DNA of 64,000 nt. Origin: Saprospiraceae bacterium (GTDB taxonomy: Bacteria; Bacteroidota; Bacteroidia; Chitinophagales; Saprospiraceae). The position numbers and the translations under genes are program-made. Numbering within the stretch: the stretch's first letter is position 1; the number at the start of each line of letters is the position of its first letter. The DNA lies in contig JADKCC010000057.1 of assembly GCA_016714785.1 (NCBI GenBank), forward strand, positions 62,001 to 126,000, written 5' to 3'. A model generated the notes under the pieces. That model searched no databases. It was not told the origin of the DNA and saw only the letters and a program-made list of their open reading frames with translations. Below, piece by piece: positions 33,726-43,392 of the stretch.

Positions 33726-34433
33726 TTATTTACATTCATCATACTTGGCCAAAGCATCTAGGATTATTACTTCATTCTCAGCATTAGTGTCTGTCATAGC
33801 TTTTTGGATTAATGATTTTTTAGGCGCATTATCTTTACTCTCTTTCAACTCTTTTACCAAAGATGGGCAATCATCCAAAAACTTTGAAAATGCCTTTGTG
33901 AAGTTTTGTATTCCTAAATCAGGCTGAAAAAATTTATTCTTGAATTTGTTTTCTACTAGTTTAAGTGGTACGTGGTCTGCCGAGTTAGTACCAAATGGAA
34001 CTTCAGTAGGTACATACATTAAAATTGCTGTTTTTTTGAAATCTTTAATCACTCTACATAAGGCATTTTTATTAGTCATAGTGATTATACCTGTAGGTAT
34101 TTTTATTTCACGAATCCTGTACATGGTTGTTCCCACTAGCAACGAATCTAATTTGTCAAATTTAAATCTCTCTTTTTTGATTTTTCCTTTTTCCTCATAT
34201 CCAAATCTTTGCATATCCACATAAATAAAATTTGGATCTTTGGTTGTCGACTCGTAAACCATTGTTCCTTCTAATACTTTTTTATCCTTAAAATACATTA
34301 TACTCGGAACAATCTTGGATTCAGGGGTGACAGACATCCATTTTTCAAAATCGGGATGTTTGGTTATATCTGCTTGTCCATAGCAATGGATTAAAAAAAA
34401 ACTTAATACGAATAATAATAATTTTGATTGCAT
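33726..34433 (-). CDS. Secreted protein of unknown function
   Basis: A 235-residue protein with an N-terminal signal peptide (QSKLLLFVLSFFLIHCYGQ). The mature part is beta-rich first (IMYFKDKKVLEGTMVYEST, IPTGIITMTNKNALCRVIKD) and then helical and Lys-rich (IQNFTKAFSKFLDDCPSLVK). The pattern resembles periplasmic proteins of Bacteroidota with no assigned role. It is the last of three consecutive minus-strand envelope genes (35617 down to 33726); the 76-bp gap before it allows co-transcription. Confidence 0.7.
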   Translation of the reverse strand: MQSKLLLFVLSFFLIHCYGQADITKHPDFEKWMSVTPESKIVPSIMYFKDKKVLEGTMVYESTTKDPNFIYVDMQRFGYEEKGKIKKERFKFDKLDSLLVGTTMYRIREIKIPTGIITMTNKNALCRVIKDFKKTAILMYVPTEVPFGTNSADHVPLKLVENKFKNKFFQPDLGIQNFTKAFSKFLDDCPSLVKELKESKDNAPKKSLIQKAMTDTNAENEVIILDALAKYDECK

Positions 34434-34509
34434 ATTTTTAAATGTTTTATGTTATTAGATGACAAAAGTAATACTTGTAACTTTATAAAAAAACTAATAC
34501 AAAAAATTT

Positions 34510-34926
34510 TCACTGCCCTTTATGCTGCCAACAAAGTCCATCTTTACTGTCTGTCGTTCTTTTGCACCTTGTGCCATCCTTTGATTTGCCTTTGCACTGT
34601 ACGGAATTGGTCGCTTTCATACATTTTTCTGCAGGGCCTTTCATTTCCACCTTGTAAGCTCTACCTGAATTGGTGACTGCTGTTACTTTTCCATCTTCGG
34701 GAATTGTGACAGGTTTGACTTTCGTTTGATCATAGTGAGCCTCAGGAAAATGAATATCAATAAGTTTATTTTTCTTGACTTCTACGATCAACATATAAGA
34801 CGATTGTTTCTTATTCTCTGGATTTTGATAATGTACTTTTGCACAATAATTGCCGTCCGGTGGCGTCTTTTTACAGGCTGATGCAGTAAAAATTAATGTA
34901 AGAAAAACTAAATATCTAATCATCAT
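34510..34926 (-). CDS. Lipoprotein with a C-terminal Cys/His (DUF5763-like) motif
   Basis: A 138-residue protein with a lipoprotein signal peptide (YLVFLTLIFTASACKK; lipobox cysteine in ASAC). The C-terminal 40 residues carry NSVQCKGKSKDGTRCKRTTD and DGLCWQHKG, a C-x9-C-x10-C-x2-H arrangement that matches a small Cys/His motif found at the tail of diverse bacterial proteins (DUF5763-like, from memory). This could bind a metal or form disulfides in the envelope. It is second of three small envelope genes on this strand. Confidence 0.72.
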   Translation of the reverse strand: MMIRYLVFLTLIFTASACKKTPPDGNYCAKVHYQNPENKKQSSYMLIVEVKKNKLIDIHFPEAHYDQTKVKPVTIPEDGKVTAVTNSGRAYKVEMKGPAEKCMKATNSVQCKGKSKDGTRCKRTTDSKDGLCWQHKGQ

Positions 34927-34948
34927 ATTGTAAAGTTTGTGGACTTTT

Positions 34949-35617
34949 TCATCCTTTAGATGGTGTTGGTGGTATGATCTTATTATATTGCTTTTTGATC
35001 ATTTTAACATTGTTTGGTGATTTTTCTACAGGATTGGTTACACCAAAAAATATGATTTTCATACTTTTTTTATCTATTATTAAATTCATTACCCTAGTTA
35101 GCATTAAATATGATGTCTTCGTGTAAAGTCCAAATGTTATTACTTCTAGTAGGATACTTTCAACAACTTGACCAACATAGTTAATACCCGTTCGATCAAA
35201 TCCTTCTATTAAAGTTGCCATATAAAAATTTTCATCCTGTTGCAGCATTATATCAGCAATTCTAGGTGGAATCTTGATATTAGATATCGTATTATTAGAA
35301 AGTATTAACTTGAAAACACTCATTAATTGCGTATCTACTTCACTATTTTCTGCACTATCCAATTGTAAATCAAGTACTTGAAAATTGGGATGATTACGCA
35401 CTATGGAGTCCAAAATTAGTTTTGATATAGTGGTCAAAGAATCATTATATACTGCTTCATTGTCATTGTCATATTCTATTACACTTACATGACCTAATGA
35501 GGGAAAATGGACAACAGAGGTAATCAATTTTCTATCGTATGTTTTGTGCATAATTATATTTGGTGCACAAGACATTATCGTAAAAGCGATGAGTATGATA
35601 CTCATTAGTTTATGCAT
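34949..35617 (-). CDS. Putative lipoprotein of unknown function
   Basis: A 222-residue protein with a signal peptide ending in a lipobox (MSIILIAFTIMSCAPN). The mature chain alternates helical and beta segments, with SVHFPSLGHVSVIEYDNDNE and IKIPPRIADIMLQQDENFYM. The hydrophobic stretch VGQVVESILLEVITFGLYTK near residue 150 might be a membrane or buried segment. No family recognised. It is first of three small envelope genes on the minus strand, with a 22-bp gap to the next. Confidence 0.68.
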   Translation of the reverse strand: MHKLMSIILIAFTIMSCAPNIIMHKTYDRKLITSVVHFPSLGHVSVIEYDNDNEAVYNDSLTTISKLILDSIVRNHPNFQVLDLQLDSAENSEVDTQLMSVFKLILSNNTISNIKIPPRIADIMLQQDENFYMATLIEGFDRTGINYVGQVVESILLEVITFGLYTKTSYLMLTRVMNLIIDKKSMKIIFFGVTNPVEKSPNNVKMIKKQYNKIIPPTPSKG

Positions 35618-35752
35618 CGTTTACTTTTACACAAAGATATTTTATTTTTTAAACTTTTGCCTTTTGTATTGAGAATTTTTAATCTCCAAATATTAAGCTC
35701 GAAAACTATTTACATTTTACTTTATTATATTTACATCACAATTATTTCCAGC

Positions 35753-36214
35753 ATGAATACCTCCAATCTTACCATCACCCTTCAAAATCGTAAAGCATTC
35801 AAGAAAATCCTTGATTCATTAAATGTAGAGCAAATCAATAAAATACCCACCGGATTCAATAATAATGTACTTTGGAATGTAGGCCATATCATCGCAGTTC
35901 AGCAAAGATTGATTTATGGATTGGCTGGGCAAAAGTATTTTTTAGACAAAGTTTTTGTCAATTCATTTCTACCTGGCACTAAACCAGATGAATACTATAA
36001 TGAAGCTATGATCAATGATATAAAGTTGTGGTTAGTAGTAACTTACGACCAAATGATTATGGATATCAATGATAATAAGTTTTTGACTTATACACCATTC
36101 ACGACAGCTCTGAGGTACGAAATCAATGATTTAGATAGTGCAATAGCCTTCAATCTTTATCATGAAGCTTTACACATGGGGCATATTCTGAATATAAAAA
36201 AACACTTATACTAG
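35753..36214 (+). CDS. DinB family protein
   Basis: A 153-residue four-helix-bundle protein of the DinB/YfiT-like metal-binding superfamily. The three expected histidines are visible: NVGHIIAVQQRLIYG (first helix pair) and FNLYHEALHMGHILNIKK (HxxxHxGHI, last helix). The in-frame extension back to 35612 runs into the divergent neighbour and encodes hydrophobic filler, so the ATG at 35753 is chosen. Members include thiol-dependent transferases (bacillithiol, mycothiol), but the substrate here cannot be inferred. Confidence 0.82.
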   Translation: MNTSNLTITLQNRKAFKKILDSLNVEQINKIPTGFNNNVLWNVGHIIAVQQRLIYGLAGQKYFLDKVFVNSFLPGTKPDEYYNEAMINDIKLWLVVTYDQMIMDINDNKFLTYTPFTTALRYEINDLDSAIAFNLYHEALHMGHILNIKKHLY

Positions 36215-36296
36215 CTATTATCGTACACGTAATGATATAATTAGGAACTTAAACCTATTTGCTTATACCGTGTTTCTTTAAGTCTTGCAATTTGAT

Positions 36297-36304
36297 TACT
36301 TTTG
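36297..36304 (+). promoter_or_regulatory. -7 box of mutS2
   Basis: TACTTTTG, an exact TAnnTTTG match, 35 bp before the ATG at 36339. It falls inside the in-frame extension that begins at TTG 36285, supporting the later start. Confidence 0.5.
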
Positions 36305-36338
36305 CGGCATAAAACTTAGCTCAACAATATACCAACAC

Positions 36339-38720
36339 ATGTTTCTTTATCCTAAAGATATAAAAGAAAAACTAGAATTCAACAAAATCATAGATTATAT
36401 CAGTAAGGAATGCCTTTCTGAAATGGGTCGGGAATATTTCTCTCAGATCGAAATTCTCACCGACTTGCCACGAATAGAAAGATTGATTATTGAAACAGAT
36501 GAATACAAAAAATCCTTAGAGCGTGGAGAGCATTTGCCATTATCACACTTCCAGTCAATTACTGCTGATGTAGCGCTTGTTCGAAAAGAAGGATATGTTT
36601 TAGATATTGATAGTATTAGAAATATTTATCGCATCGTTTCACTAGGCCTAGAATTGACAAAATACTTTCAAGACCCAGAAAAAGCTAAGTTCAATCCACT
36701 CATCAATGAAATCGTATCTAATATCATCATTGATAAAGCACTGACCAATGAAATAGATCGTGTATTGGATGATGAAGGGGATGTCAAACCCAATGCATCA
36801 GAAGAATTACTGAAGATTTCAAAATCCATCAAATCAAAGGAACGTGAGCTAGATAAAGTCTTTAATGATGAGTTAGAAAATCTTAAAAATAAAGGTTTTC
36901 TTGTAGATACACTCGAAAGTCTTCGAAACGGACGTAGGGTTTTGACGGTCGCCGTAGAACATAAACGGAAGATACCTGGTATTATCCATGATGAATCCGC
37001 CACAGGTAAGACCGTATATATTGAACCCGAAAGAGTAATAACCATCAATCACGAAGTTTATAATTTATACGCTGAAAGGAGACATGAGATTTACAAAATC
37101 TTAAGAGCTTTATGTGCATTTATAAGGCCTTATGCTGATGCATTGCTTGTGGTACAACATACTTTAGTTAAATTAGATACCATACGAGCTAAAGCCAAAT
37201 TTGCATACAGAGTCAATGCTGGCAAACCTTATATCCAACAAAAACCGACTTTTGGACTCAAAACTGCATATAATCCTGTATTAGTAATCAAAAATGAAGC
37301 ATCAGCTGCTCCAGTTATACCTTTTGATATAGAACTTCATGGCAATAATCGAATTTTAGTATTAAGTGGCCCCAATGCTGGTGGAAAATCAGTAGCATTA
37401 AAGTCGGTCGGATTGCTACAAATGATGTTGCAATCTGGTATGCTAGTCACTGCGGATGAAAATTCAAAGATGGGTATTTTTTCAAAAATATTTGTGGATA
37501 TTGGAGATCAACAGTCGTTGGAAGATGACCTGAGTACCTACTCATCTCACCTACGCAATATGCGTATAACCTGTGAAGAAGCCGATAAAAACACTTTGAT
37601 ATTAATAGATGAATTTGGTTCCGGTACAGACCCAAAAATCGGTGGCGCTATAGCAGAAGCAATATTAAATGACCTCAACCATAAAAAAGTGTTTGGAGTC
37701 ATCACCACACACTATTCCAATCTAAAATTTTATGCTTTTAAAGCACATGGCATAGTCAATGGTTCGATGGAGTTTGATAAGCAACATCTATTACCCACAT
37801 TTCGAATGCACATCGGAAAACCTGGAAGTTCCTTTGCTTATGAGATAGCAGAAAAGATAGGACTGGATGCTCGAATAGTCACGTACGCACAGCATAAAAC
37901 AGGAAAAAACGAAAAGGCAATAGATGATATGTTGATATCGCTTATGTCAGAGAAAAAAGAATATGAAGATAAGCTGACTTCTTTGATAGACAAACAAGAC
38001 CGTCTGGATAAATTGATATTTTCCTATGAACAGATGAATGCAGATTTGGATATCAAGCGCAAAAAGATCAAACTGCAAGCAAAAGAACAAGTGGCGATCT
38101 CTGTCATGGATCAAAATAAGGAAATGCAAAAGATACTTAAAGAAATAAAACATTCTAAAGATGAAGAGAAGGCCCTACAAACATCCATCAAACTTAAAAA
38201 GAAACAGGAAGAAGCCCTCAAAGAATTGGAGTCACTAAAAATGGAAGTTTTTGCCAAAGAAATTAGCACTAGTCAAGAAAAATTGGTAGTTGGGTCGCAC
38301 GCTCGAATGCGTAATGGTACTAGTTCTGGAGAAATTTTGAGTATAGACAAAAACATGGCAGAGATACAGATGGGATTCATCAAACTTAAGGTGCCAATCA
38401 TCGAATTGATCGCCATTAAAGAACCCATAGAAATTAAGTCCAAAAAAAGTGTTCAAACGAATGTAACAAAATATGAATCTGTTGACACCAAAATAGATAT
38501 CAGAGAATACACCAAAAGTGATGCGCTCAATTTACTACAGAATTTTATGGATAGAGCACTGATGAATAATGTTTACGAACTCAAAATAATCCATGGGATC
38601 GGTACTGGTGTCATGAAAAATGAAGTAAAAAAAATGCTCAAACAGTATAAAGATGTACGAGAAATATGGCATCCTGAACCAGAACAAGGTGGCGAAGGAG
38701 TAACATTGGTTAGATTTTAG
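36339..38720 (+). CDS. mutS2: Endonuclease MutS2 / ribosome-associated ATPase
   Basis: A 793-residue MutS2. It lacks the mismatch-recognition domains of MutS; the lever/core comes first (EFNKIIDYISKECLSEMGRE), followed by the ABC-type ATPase with Walker A GPNAGGKSVALKSVGL (~344), LIDEFGSGTDPKIGGAIAE and the His-switch TTHYSNLKFYA, then a long coiled coil (~520-640), a KOW-like segment and a C-terminal Smr nuclease domain (LKIIHGIGTGVMKNEVKKML). MutS2 suppresses recombination in some bacteria and rescues collided ribosomes in Bacillus. Its promoter is at 36297. Confidence 0.93.
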   Translation: MFLYPKDIKEKLEFNKIIDYISKECLSEMGREYFSQIEILTDLPRIERLIIETDEYKKSLERGEHLPLSHFQSITADVALVRKEGYVLDIDSIRNIYRIVSLGLELTKYFQDPEKAKFNPLINEIVSNIIIDKALTNEIDRVLDDEGDVKPNASEELLKISKSIKSKERELDKVFNDELENLKNKGFLVDTLESLRNGRRVLTVAVEHKRKIPGIIHDESATGKTVYIEPERVITINHEVYNLYAERRHEIYKILRALCAFIRPYADALLVVQHTLVKLDTIRAKAKFAYRVNAGKPYIQQKPTFGLKTAYNPVLVIKNEASAAPVIPFDIELHGNNRILVLSGPNAGGKSVALKSVGLLQMMLQSGMLVTADENSKMGIFSKIFVDIGDQQSLEDDLSTYSSHLRNMRITCEEADKNTLILIDEFGSGTDPKIGGAIAEAILNDLNHKKVFGVITTHYSNLKFYAFKAHGIVNGSMEFDKQHLLPTFRMHIGKPGSSFAYEIAEKIGLDARIVTYAQHKTGKNEKAIDDMLISLMSEKKEYEDKLTSLIDKQDRLDKLIFSYEQMNADLDIKRKKIKLQAKEQVAISVMDQNKEMQKILKEIKHSKDEEKALQTSIKLKKKQEEALKELESLKMEVFAKEISTSQEKLVVGSHARMRNGTSSGEILSIDKNMAEIQMGFIKLKVPIIELIAIKEPIEIKSKKSVQTNVTKYESVDTKIDIREYTKSDALNLLQNFMDRALMNNVYELKIIHGIGTGVMKNEVKKMLKQYKDVREIWHPEPEQGGEGVTLVRF

Positions 38721-38789
38721 GTTTTAAGTAATCAATCTTACCAACGCTTCATTAATTCTTTACGTCTTAGAAGGTATAAATAAATTAAA

Positions 38790-39188
38790 ATGAAACAAAT
38801 AATCTTTTTATTAATCATTGCAACAGCAATTTCTTGCAAAAAAGACGAAAATACAGAATGTAATTCTATAAGTTACAATACCACTATTTCCGCACTTGTG
38901 GGCCAAAAATATTGTATTGATGATGCAAATTATTTGATAATCGATGCTATAGATAATCAGCTTTGTCCATGCAATGCTGATTGTTTTTGGGAAGGAGAAT
39001 TTATATTGAAAATGAAAGTTGCCGCTACTGGGAAAGAATATACGTATGAATTTGGTTCCTCAGAAAAGACACCAGATATACAGCCATTTGATGATTTCAA
39101 AATTAGATTCATTTCTATTACTCCCAATGAATGTGATGTCAATAATCAGAAAAACTTTATGGTAGAATTGAAAATTGAGAAAAACTAA
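38790..39188 (+). CDS. Small lipoprotein of unknown function
   Basis: A 132-residue protein with a short lipoprotein signal peptide (KQIIFLLIIATAISCKKDE). The mature part includes six further cysteines, among them QLCPCNADCFWEG, and a beta-rich C-terminal half (KFGSSEK-like YEFGSSEKTPDIQPFDDFKI). Many Bacteroidota small lipoproteins have this NADCxWEG-type motif, but no function is known to me. It begins about 70 bp after mutS2 and converges on galK. Confidence 0.72.
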   Translation: MKQIIFLLIIATAISCKKDENTECNSISYNTTISALVGQKYCIDDANYLIIDAIDNQLCPCNADCFWEGEFILKMKVAATGKEYTYEFGSSEKTPDIQPFDDFKIRFISITPNECDVNNQKNFMVELKIEKN

Positions 39189-39212
39189 ATTTAAAACTTA
39201 CTCTTATAAGTA

Positions 39213-40361
39213 TCATGACCTTAAAGCAAAGATACCATCTGAAGGACAAACTTCAAAAATATCGGGATATAAACCGAATTCTTGAAAATATTTAAGTTTC
39301 ATCTCCGTAATAAACGCATCAGAGAGAAAGCCATTGGTCAAATTGATCGTGCAACCTCCAAATCCTCCTCCCATCATGCGCGCACCTATAATTTGTTCAT
39401 AATCAAGTGTATATGTAACCAACCAATCTAGTTCTGCACAACTGACTTGATACATCTGCGAAAGACCATCATGAGATTCATATAATAATAGTCCTAAGGA
39501 TACAAAATCATTTATGAGTAAGGCTTCTTTGGCTTTGATCACACGATTGTTTTCTTGTACCACAAAACTCACCCTGTTGAATAGTAGTGAATCTAACATC
39601 GATTGTAGGTTAGTAAGGTCATCCATACTAAGATCCCGCAGACTTTTTAATTTTTTATAATGTTTATTAATTAAAATCACAGCAGCATCACATTCATCTC
39701 TACGAGTGTTATAATCCGTATGTAATAGGTTGTGTTGAACATTGGTATTAAATAGATAAAACTTATAAGTCCCCATTTCTAATGGTACATACTCATGCGT
39801 ATTAGTCTTGCAATCCAACAAAATTGCTTGATTTTTTCTTCCATAAAATATGGTGAATTGGTCCATAATGCCACCTCTCACTCCGTACCCACGCTCAGAA
39901 ATAACAGCGATGTGTACTTGGGCTTCTTCGGTCATGTTGATTTTAAAAATATCATCTAATATCGCAATAAAACCACAGGTAAGCGCTGATGACGAAGAAA
40001 TACCGGCACCAATTGGAAGATTTCCTCCAAAAACGATGTCAATACCTTTATGAATTGGGGGATCAATTGTTTTTAATACTTGAACAAAAAACCTTGCCCA
40101 TCCTAATTCAAAAGAAACTTCTAATGTATTAAGATCAATGGCAGTGGCTTGATCAGTATTAAAAGCCTTTATTATGATTTTGTCGCTATTGTTGGGCGCG
40201 GCACAAAACCAAATACCTTGACCTACAGCAAAGGGCAATACAAAACCTTCATTATAATCAGTATGCTCTCCGATAATATTGGCTCTTCCCGGGGCGAATA
40301 TGATTTGTTCTGGCGCTCTTCCAAATAGGGTTATAAAACTAGAGATTATGGTATGTTTCAT
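39213..40361 (-). CDS. galK: Galactokinase
   Basis: A 382-residue GHMP kinase that phosphorylates galactose at C1 in the Leloir pathway. The galactokinase signature GRANIIGEHTDYNEGFVLPF is near the N-terminus, the ATP-binding GAGISSSSALTCG in the middle, GGIMDQFTIFYG provides the catalytic Asp region, and MMGGGFGGCTINL closes the fold. On the minus strand TACTTTTG (40442-40449) is a perfect -7 box, giving a leader of about 70-75 nt. No galT, galE or galM is adjacent. Confidence 0.95.
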   Translation of the reverse strand: MKHTIISSFITLFGRAPEQIIFAPGRANIIGEHTDYNEGFVLPFAVGQGIWFCAAPNNSDKIIIKAFNTDQATAIDLNTLEVSFELGWARFFVQVLKTIDPPIHKGIDIVFGGNLPIGAGISSSSALTCGFIAILDDIFKINMTEEAQVHIAVISERGYGVRGGIMDQFTIFYGRKNQAILLDCKTNTHEYVPLEMGTYKFYLFNTNVQHNLLHTDYNTRRDECDAAVILINKHYKKLKSLRDLSMDDLTNLQSMLDSLLFNRVSFVVQENNRVIKAKEALLINDFVSLGLLLYESHDGLSQMYQVSCAELDWLVTYTLDYEQIIGARMMGGGFGGCTINLTNGFLSDAFITEMKLKYFQEFGLYPDIFEVCPSDGIFALRS

Positions 40362-40441
40362 GGTTTATTTTTTTTTTGACAAAACACTTATTATTTAAAT
40401 CAGGATATTTAGCATTAAATTAGGTGTAAGACTATTTTGTG

Positions 40442-40449
40442 CAAAAGTA
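40442..40449 (-). promoter_or_regulatory. -7 box of galK
   Basis: Reads TACTTTTG on the minus strand, an exact match to TAnnTTTG, 81 bp before the galK start. Confidence 0.5.
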
Positions 40450-40707
40450 GTGAATGACTTACATAATTACCATATTTTTGGGGTAATGGTCGGAAATGGT
40501 CATTGATATTAGTTATTTACAGAAATTTTCTTCTATTGAACTTGGCAAAATGATTAATTTTTATGGATTTGGTCAAATGCAATTTTAATTGGGCATAACC
40601 TTCGTTTGGTGTAGGGGCAAGCTATTGTTTTATTATTTTGAGTGTTTTGTAAATAATATTTATACAAAAGTAGCTGCTATTCGTCGATAAAAACTTGTCG
40701 TTTGTAT

Positions 40708-40768
40708 ATAGTACCTGTCTAAAGATAGTACTAGGTATTGCATGGTACTATAAAAGACTATATCTTTG
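40708..40768 (+). promoter_or_regulatory. padR promoter with three ATAGTACC-type sites
   Basis: The -7 box TATCTTTG is at 40761-40768. Just upstream are ATAGTACC (40708-40715), ATAGTACTA (40725-40733) and, inverted, TGGTACTAT (40743-40751). The last two form an inverted pair matching at 8 of 9 bases, and the first two are direct repeats 17 bp apart. Their place over the -33 region suits an operator for PadR itself. Confidence 0.6.
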
Positions 40769-40818
40769 CATCATCAAATCATTGATATTAAAAATATTTC
40801 TTTACAAATAACGATAAG

Positions 40819-41169
40819 ATGGAATTAAAAATAGAAAATACAAAAGCACAAATGCGCAAAGGCGTGCTTGAGTTATGTGTCTTATCTATCATAGCGCAGG
40901 AAGAGGCATACCCTACCGATATTATCAATAAACTCAAGGAGTCAAAGTTGATAGTAGTAGAAGGAACCCTTTATCCTTTGCTTAATAGACTTAAAGATGC
41001 GGAACTTCTCGATTATACTTGGAAAGAGTCAAAATCAGGACCACCTCGTAAGTATTATCAAATCACCAATCAAGGTGGCGAGTTTTTAGCAGGACTTAAA
41101 GATACCTGGAATGAACTCAATCATGCAGTCAATCAATCACAAAACAATTCAAAAATCAATAAAAAATGA
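40819..41169 (+). CDS. PadR family transcriptional regulator
   Basis: A 116-residue winged-helix repressor. The PadR signature is complete: KGVLELCVLSIIAQEEAYPT, then IVVEGTLYPLLNRLKDAELLDYTW (recognition helix and turn) and KSGPPRKYYQITNQG (wing). Its stop codon overlaps the start of the PspC-domain gene by 4 bp, an arrangement in which PadR usually controls the membrane protein it precedes. A probable autoregulatory site lies at its promoter. Confidence 0.92.
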   Translation: MELKIENTKAQMRKGVLELCVLSIIAQEEAYPTDIINKLKESKLIVVEGTLYPLLNRLKDAELLDYTWKESKSGPPRKYYQITNQGGEFLAGLKDTWNELNHAVNQSQNNSKINKK

Positions 41170-43340
41170 ATAAGACCTTTAATATCAACTTAGGAGGTTA
41201 TCCTTTTGCCATAGATGAGGATGCTTATGAGTACATCCAAAATTACTTAGGTACTATCAGAAGGCATTTTTCAGCATCAGATGGATGTGAAGAGATACTT
41301 TATGACATCGAAGTGCGTATGGCTGAGCTCTTTCAAGAACATCTGAAAGGAAGAGCCATCATCAGTATGAAGGAAATAGATGAAGTCATCATGATCATGG
41401 GCAAACCTGAAGATTTCGGTGCTGAACCTATGGCTGAGCAGTATTATTCTTCTACAAAAAATACAAAGTCTGGAAATAAAGTAGGTACCGGAAAACGCTT
41501 ATTTAGAGATCCAGATGATCAAAAAGTAGCAGGTGTTTGTTCTGGAATTGCAGCATATTTTGGAATAGAAGATCCATTATGGGTAAGGCTCATATTTGTC
41601 CTGTTGATGTTTACGGGCACAGGAGTCATGGCGTATATCGTATTGTGGGCTTTGGTACCAGAAGCATCGAATGCAGGAGACAAACTTGCCATGCGTGGTG
41701 AACCTGCAACTATAGAGAATATTGCAAAGTTAGTGGAAGATGAATTGACTGGTTTGGGTGACAAAATCAATGAGTGGAGCAAAGACATTGGGTCTAAAAA
41801 AAAAAGTGGTAATATAAATCCTGGTATAGCGGCAAAATCCTTTTTGAGTTCAGGTGTAAATATGTTTGGCACACTGATTAGTGGCATCATTCCTACTATT
41901 AGAAAAGTACTTAAGCCTATATTTTTAGTAGCTTCCATCATAGTTTTATCTGTTTTAGGTATAAGTTGGGCTGCTTCTTTTGTTGGACTTTCGTTTGCTT
42001 CTCCTATAATTTTAGCAATGGGACCACAATCTTCTTGGATCGGCTATTTAGGCATCGCTTCTCTTTATTTCACTATAGGCTTACCATTACTTGGCATCAT
42101 GTTATCAATAGCACGTTTAGCATTTGGATATAAAATTCATCCTACGGTAAAAACCAGCTTTTGGACTTTATGGTTTCTTTCATTATTTACTACTTCATTT
42201 GGTGTAATGAGTACTGTCAAAGAGTACAGCAGTCACTATGAATCAAAAATAATGACAGACTACACTATAGAAACTCAAGATATTAGAATAGTAATGCCTG
42301 AAGAAAATGCAGATCATGCTTTTGGTATTCATTTAGGTGAATTCATTACTGAAAAAGATAACCAATGGGCTTTCAGAGATGTCAATTTTAAAGTTGAAAA
42401 ATCTAATGATCAGCAAGTTCACATAGAGAAAATAGTAAGTGCTAGAGGTACTAATTCAACACAAGCCCAGCAAAATTTACAATATATCAAAAACGATATT
42501 GTAGTAAATGGTAATGAAATAAGTATATCAAAATACATAACTTTTCCCAAATCTGAAAAATACAGAAACCAAAGTATAGACTATGTCATCTATATACCTG
42601 AAGGTAAAAATGTATCTTTTGACAATAATGCATTAAGTAGGGTTAGAGAATCGTCCATCTTTAGCTGGGATCAAATAGGAAATAGTACTGAGGATCTAAA
42701 ATGGATCGTCAAATCATCTGGTTTTTATTCCTTTCAGTGGAACGACCAACATCACCATGTGAAAAATGTTGCCACTGGCAAATATAATAAGATCATCATC
42801 CAAAACGGATTTGATGTCGTTATCACCCAATCGGATGTATCGTCTATGACTTTTGAAGGAGATAAAGAAACAATTTCAAAAATCATCGTTAATAATCTTG
42901 AAGGTACTTTTAATGTTAAGGCAGAAAATGATATAAATGTAGATGGAATCATAATCAATATTAAAACTCCAAATATTGAGTTAATTCAATTTGACGGCGT
43001 AAAAACAGCTAGAATAGAAGGATTTGTACAAGAAAATCTAAAATTGATTAGCATTTCTGACTATAATACAGAAATTGAGTTCTTGGGCAATATCAAAAAC
43101 ATGGATATATCATTAGTCAATGATCAAACCTTGACGATGACTGGTTCTGGTGATGTTTTAGATTTAAAATTACAAAATGACGCTAAAATAATAGCTGATA
43201 AATACATCGTAAAGAAGGCCATCTGGAATGAAGGCAACGAGTACGGATCAACATTGCACGTTACAGAGACTTTTTCTTGTCATGAACCAGAAATGTTGGA
43301 AGTAAAACTCTTAGGCAACCCTAAAAAGGTAAAGATTTAG
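41166..43340 (+). CDS. PspC domain membrane protein with large extracytoplasmic C-terminal region
   Basis: A 724-residue protein. Residues 1-90 form a cytoplasmic HAAS-like helical unit (EILYDIEVRMAELFQEHLKG, IDEVIMIMGKPEDFG). A PspC domain (~115-170) follows: RLFRDPDDQKVAGVCSGIAA and then a membrane helix ending YIVLWALVPEA. Further membrane helices lie at about 240-360. The remaining ~360 residues are beta-rich, including NKIIIQNGFDVVITQSDVSS, like the head-GIN adhesin-type domain (DUF2807). Homologs act in envelope stress sensing; here it is translationally coupled to PadR. Confidence 0.85.
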   Translation: MNKTFNINLGGYPFAIDEDAYEYIQNYLGTIRRHFSASDGCEEILYDIEVRMAELFQEHLKGRAIISMKEIDEVIMIMGKPEDFGAEPMAEQYYSSTKNTKSGNKVGTGKRLFRDPDDQKVAGVCSGIAAYFGIEDPLWVRLIFVLLMFTGTGVMAYIVLWALVPEASNAGDKLAMRGEPATIENIAKLVEDELTGLGDKINEWSKDIGSKKKSGNINPGIAAKSFLSSGVNMFGTLISGIIPTIRKVLKPIFLVASIIVLSVLGISWAASFVGLSFASPIILAMGPQSSWIGYLGIASLYFTIGLPLLGIMLSIARLAFGYKIHPTVKTSFWTLWFLSLFTTSFGVMSTVKEYSSHYESKIMTDYTIETQDIRIVMPEENADHAFGIHLGEFITEKDNQWAFRDVNFKVEKSNDQQVHIEKIVSARGTNSTQAQQNLQYIKNDIVVNGNEISISKYITFPKSEKYRNQSIDYVIYIPEGKNVSFDNNALSRVRESSIFSWDQIGNSTEDLKWIVKSSGFYSFQWNDQHHHVKNVATGKYNKIIIQNGFDVVITQSDVSSMTFEGDKETISKIIVNNLEGTFNVKAENDINVDGIIINIKTPNIELIQFDGVKTARIEGFVQENLKLISISDYNTEIEFLGNIKNMDISLVNDQTLTMTGSGDVLDLKLQNDAKIIADKYIVKKAIWNEGNEYGSTLHVTETFSCHEPEMLEVKLLGNPKKVKI

Positions 43341-43392
43341 AAAATTTTATAGAACTTGAATTGTTTTTTGTATGGCAGTGATTTCTGAGACA

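Noticed and set aside
35612..35752. 47-residue extension of the DinB protein
   Set aside because: Hydrophobic filler overlapping the divergent gene's start region; the family begins near MNTSNLTITLQ.
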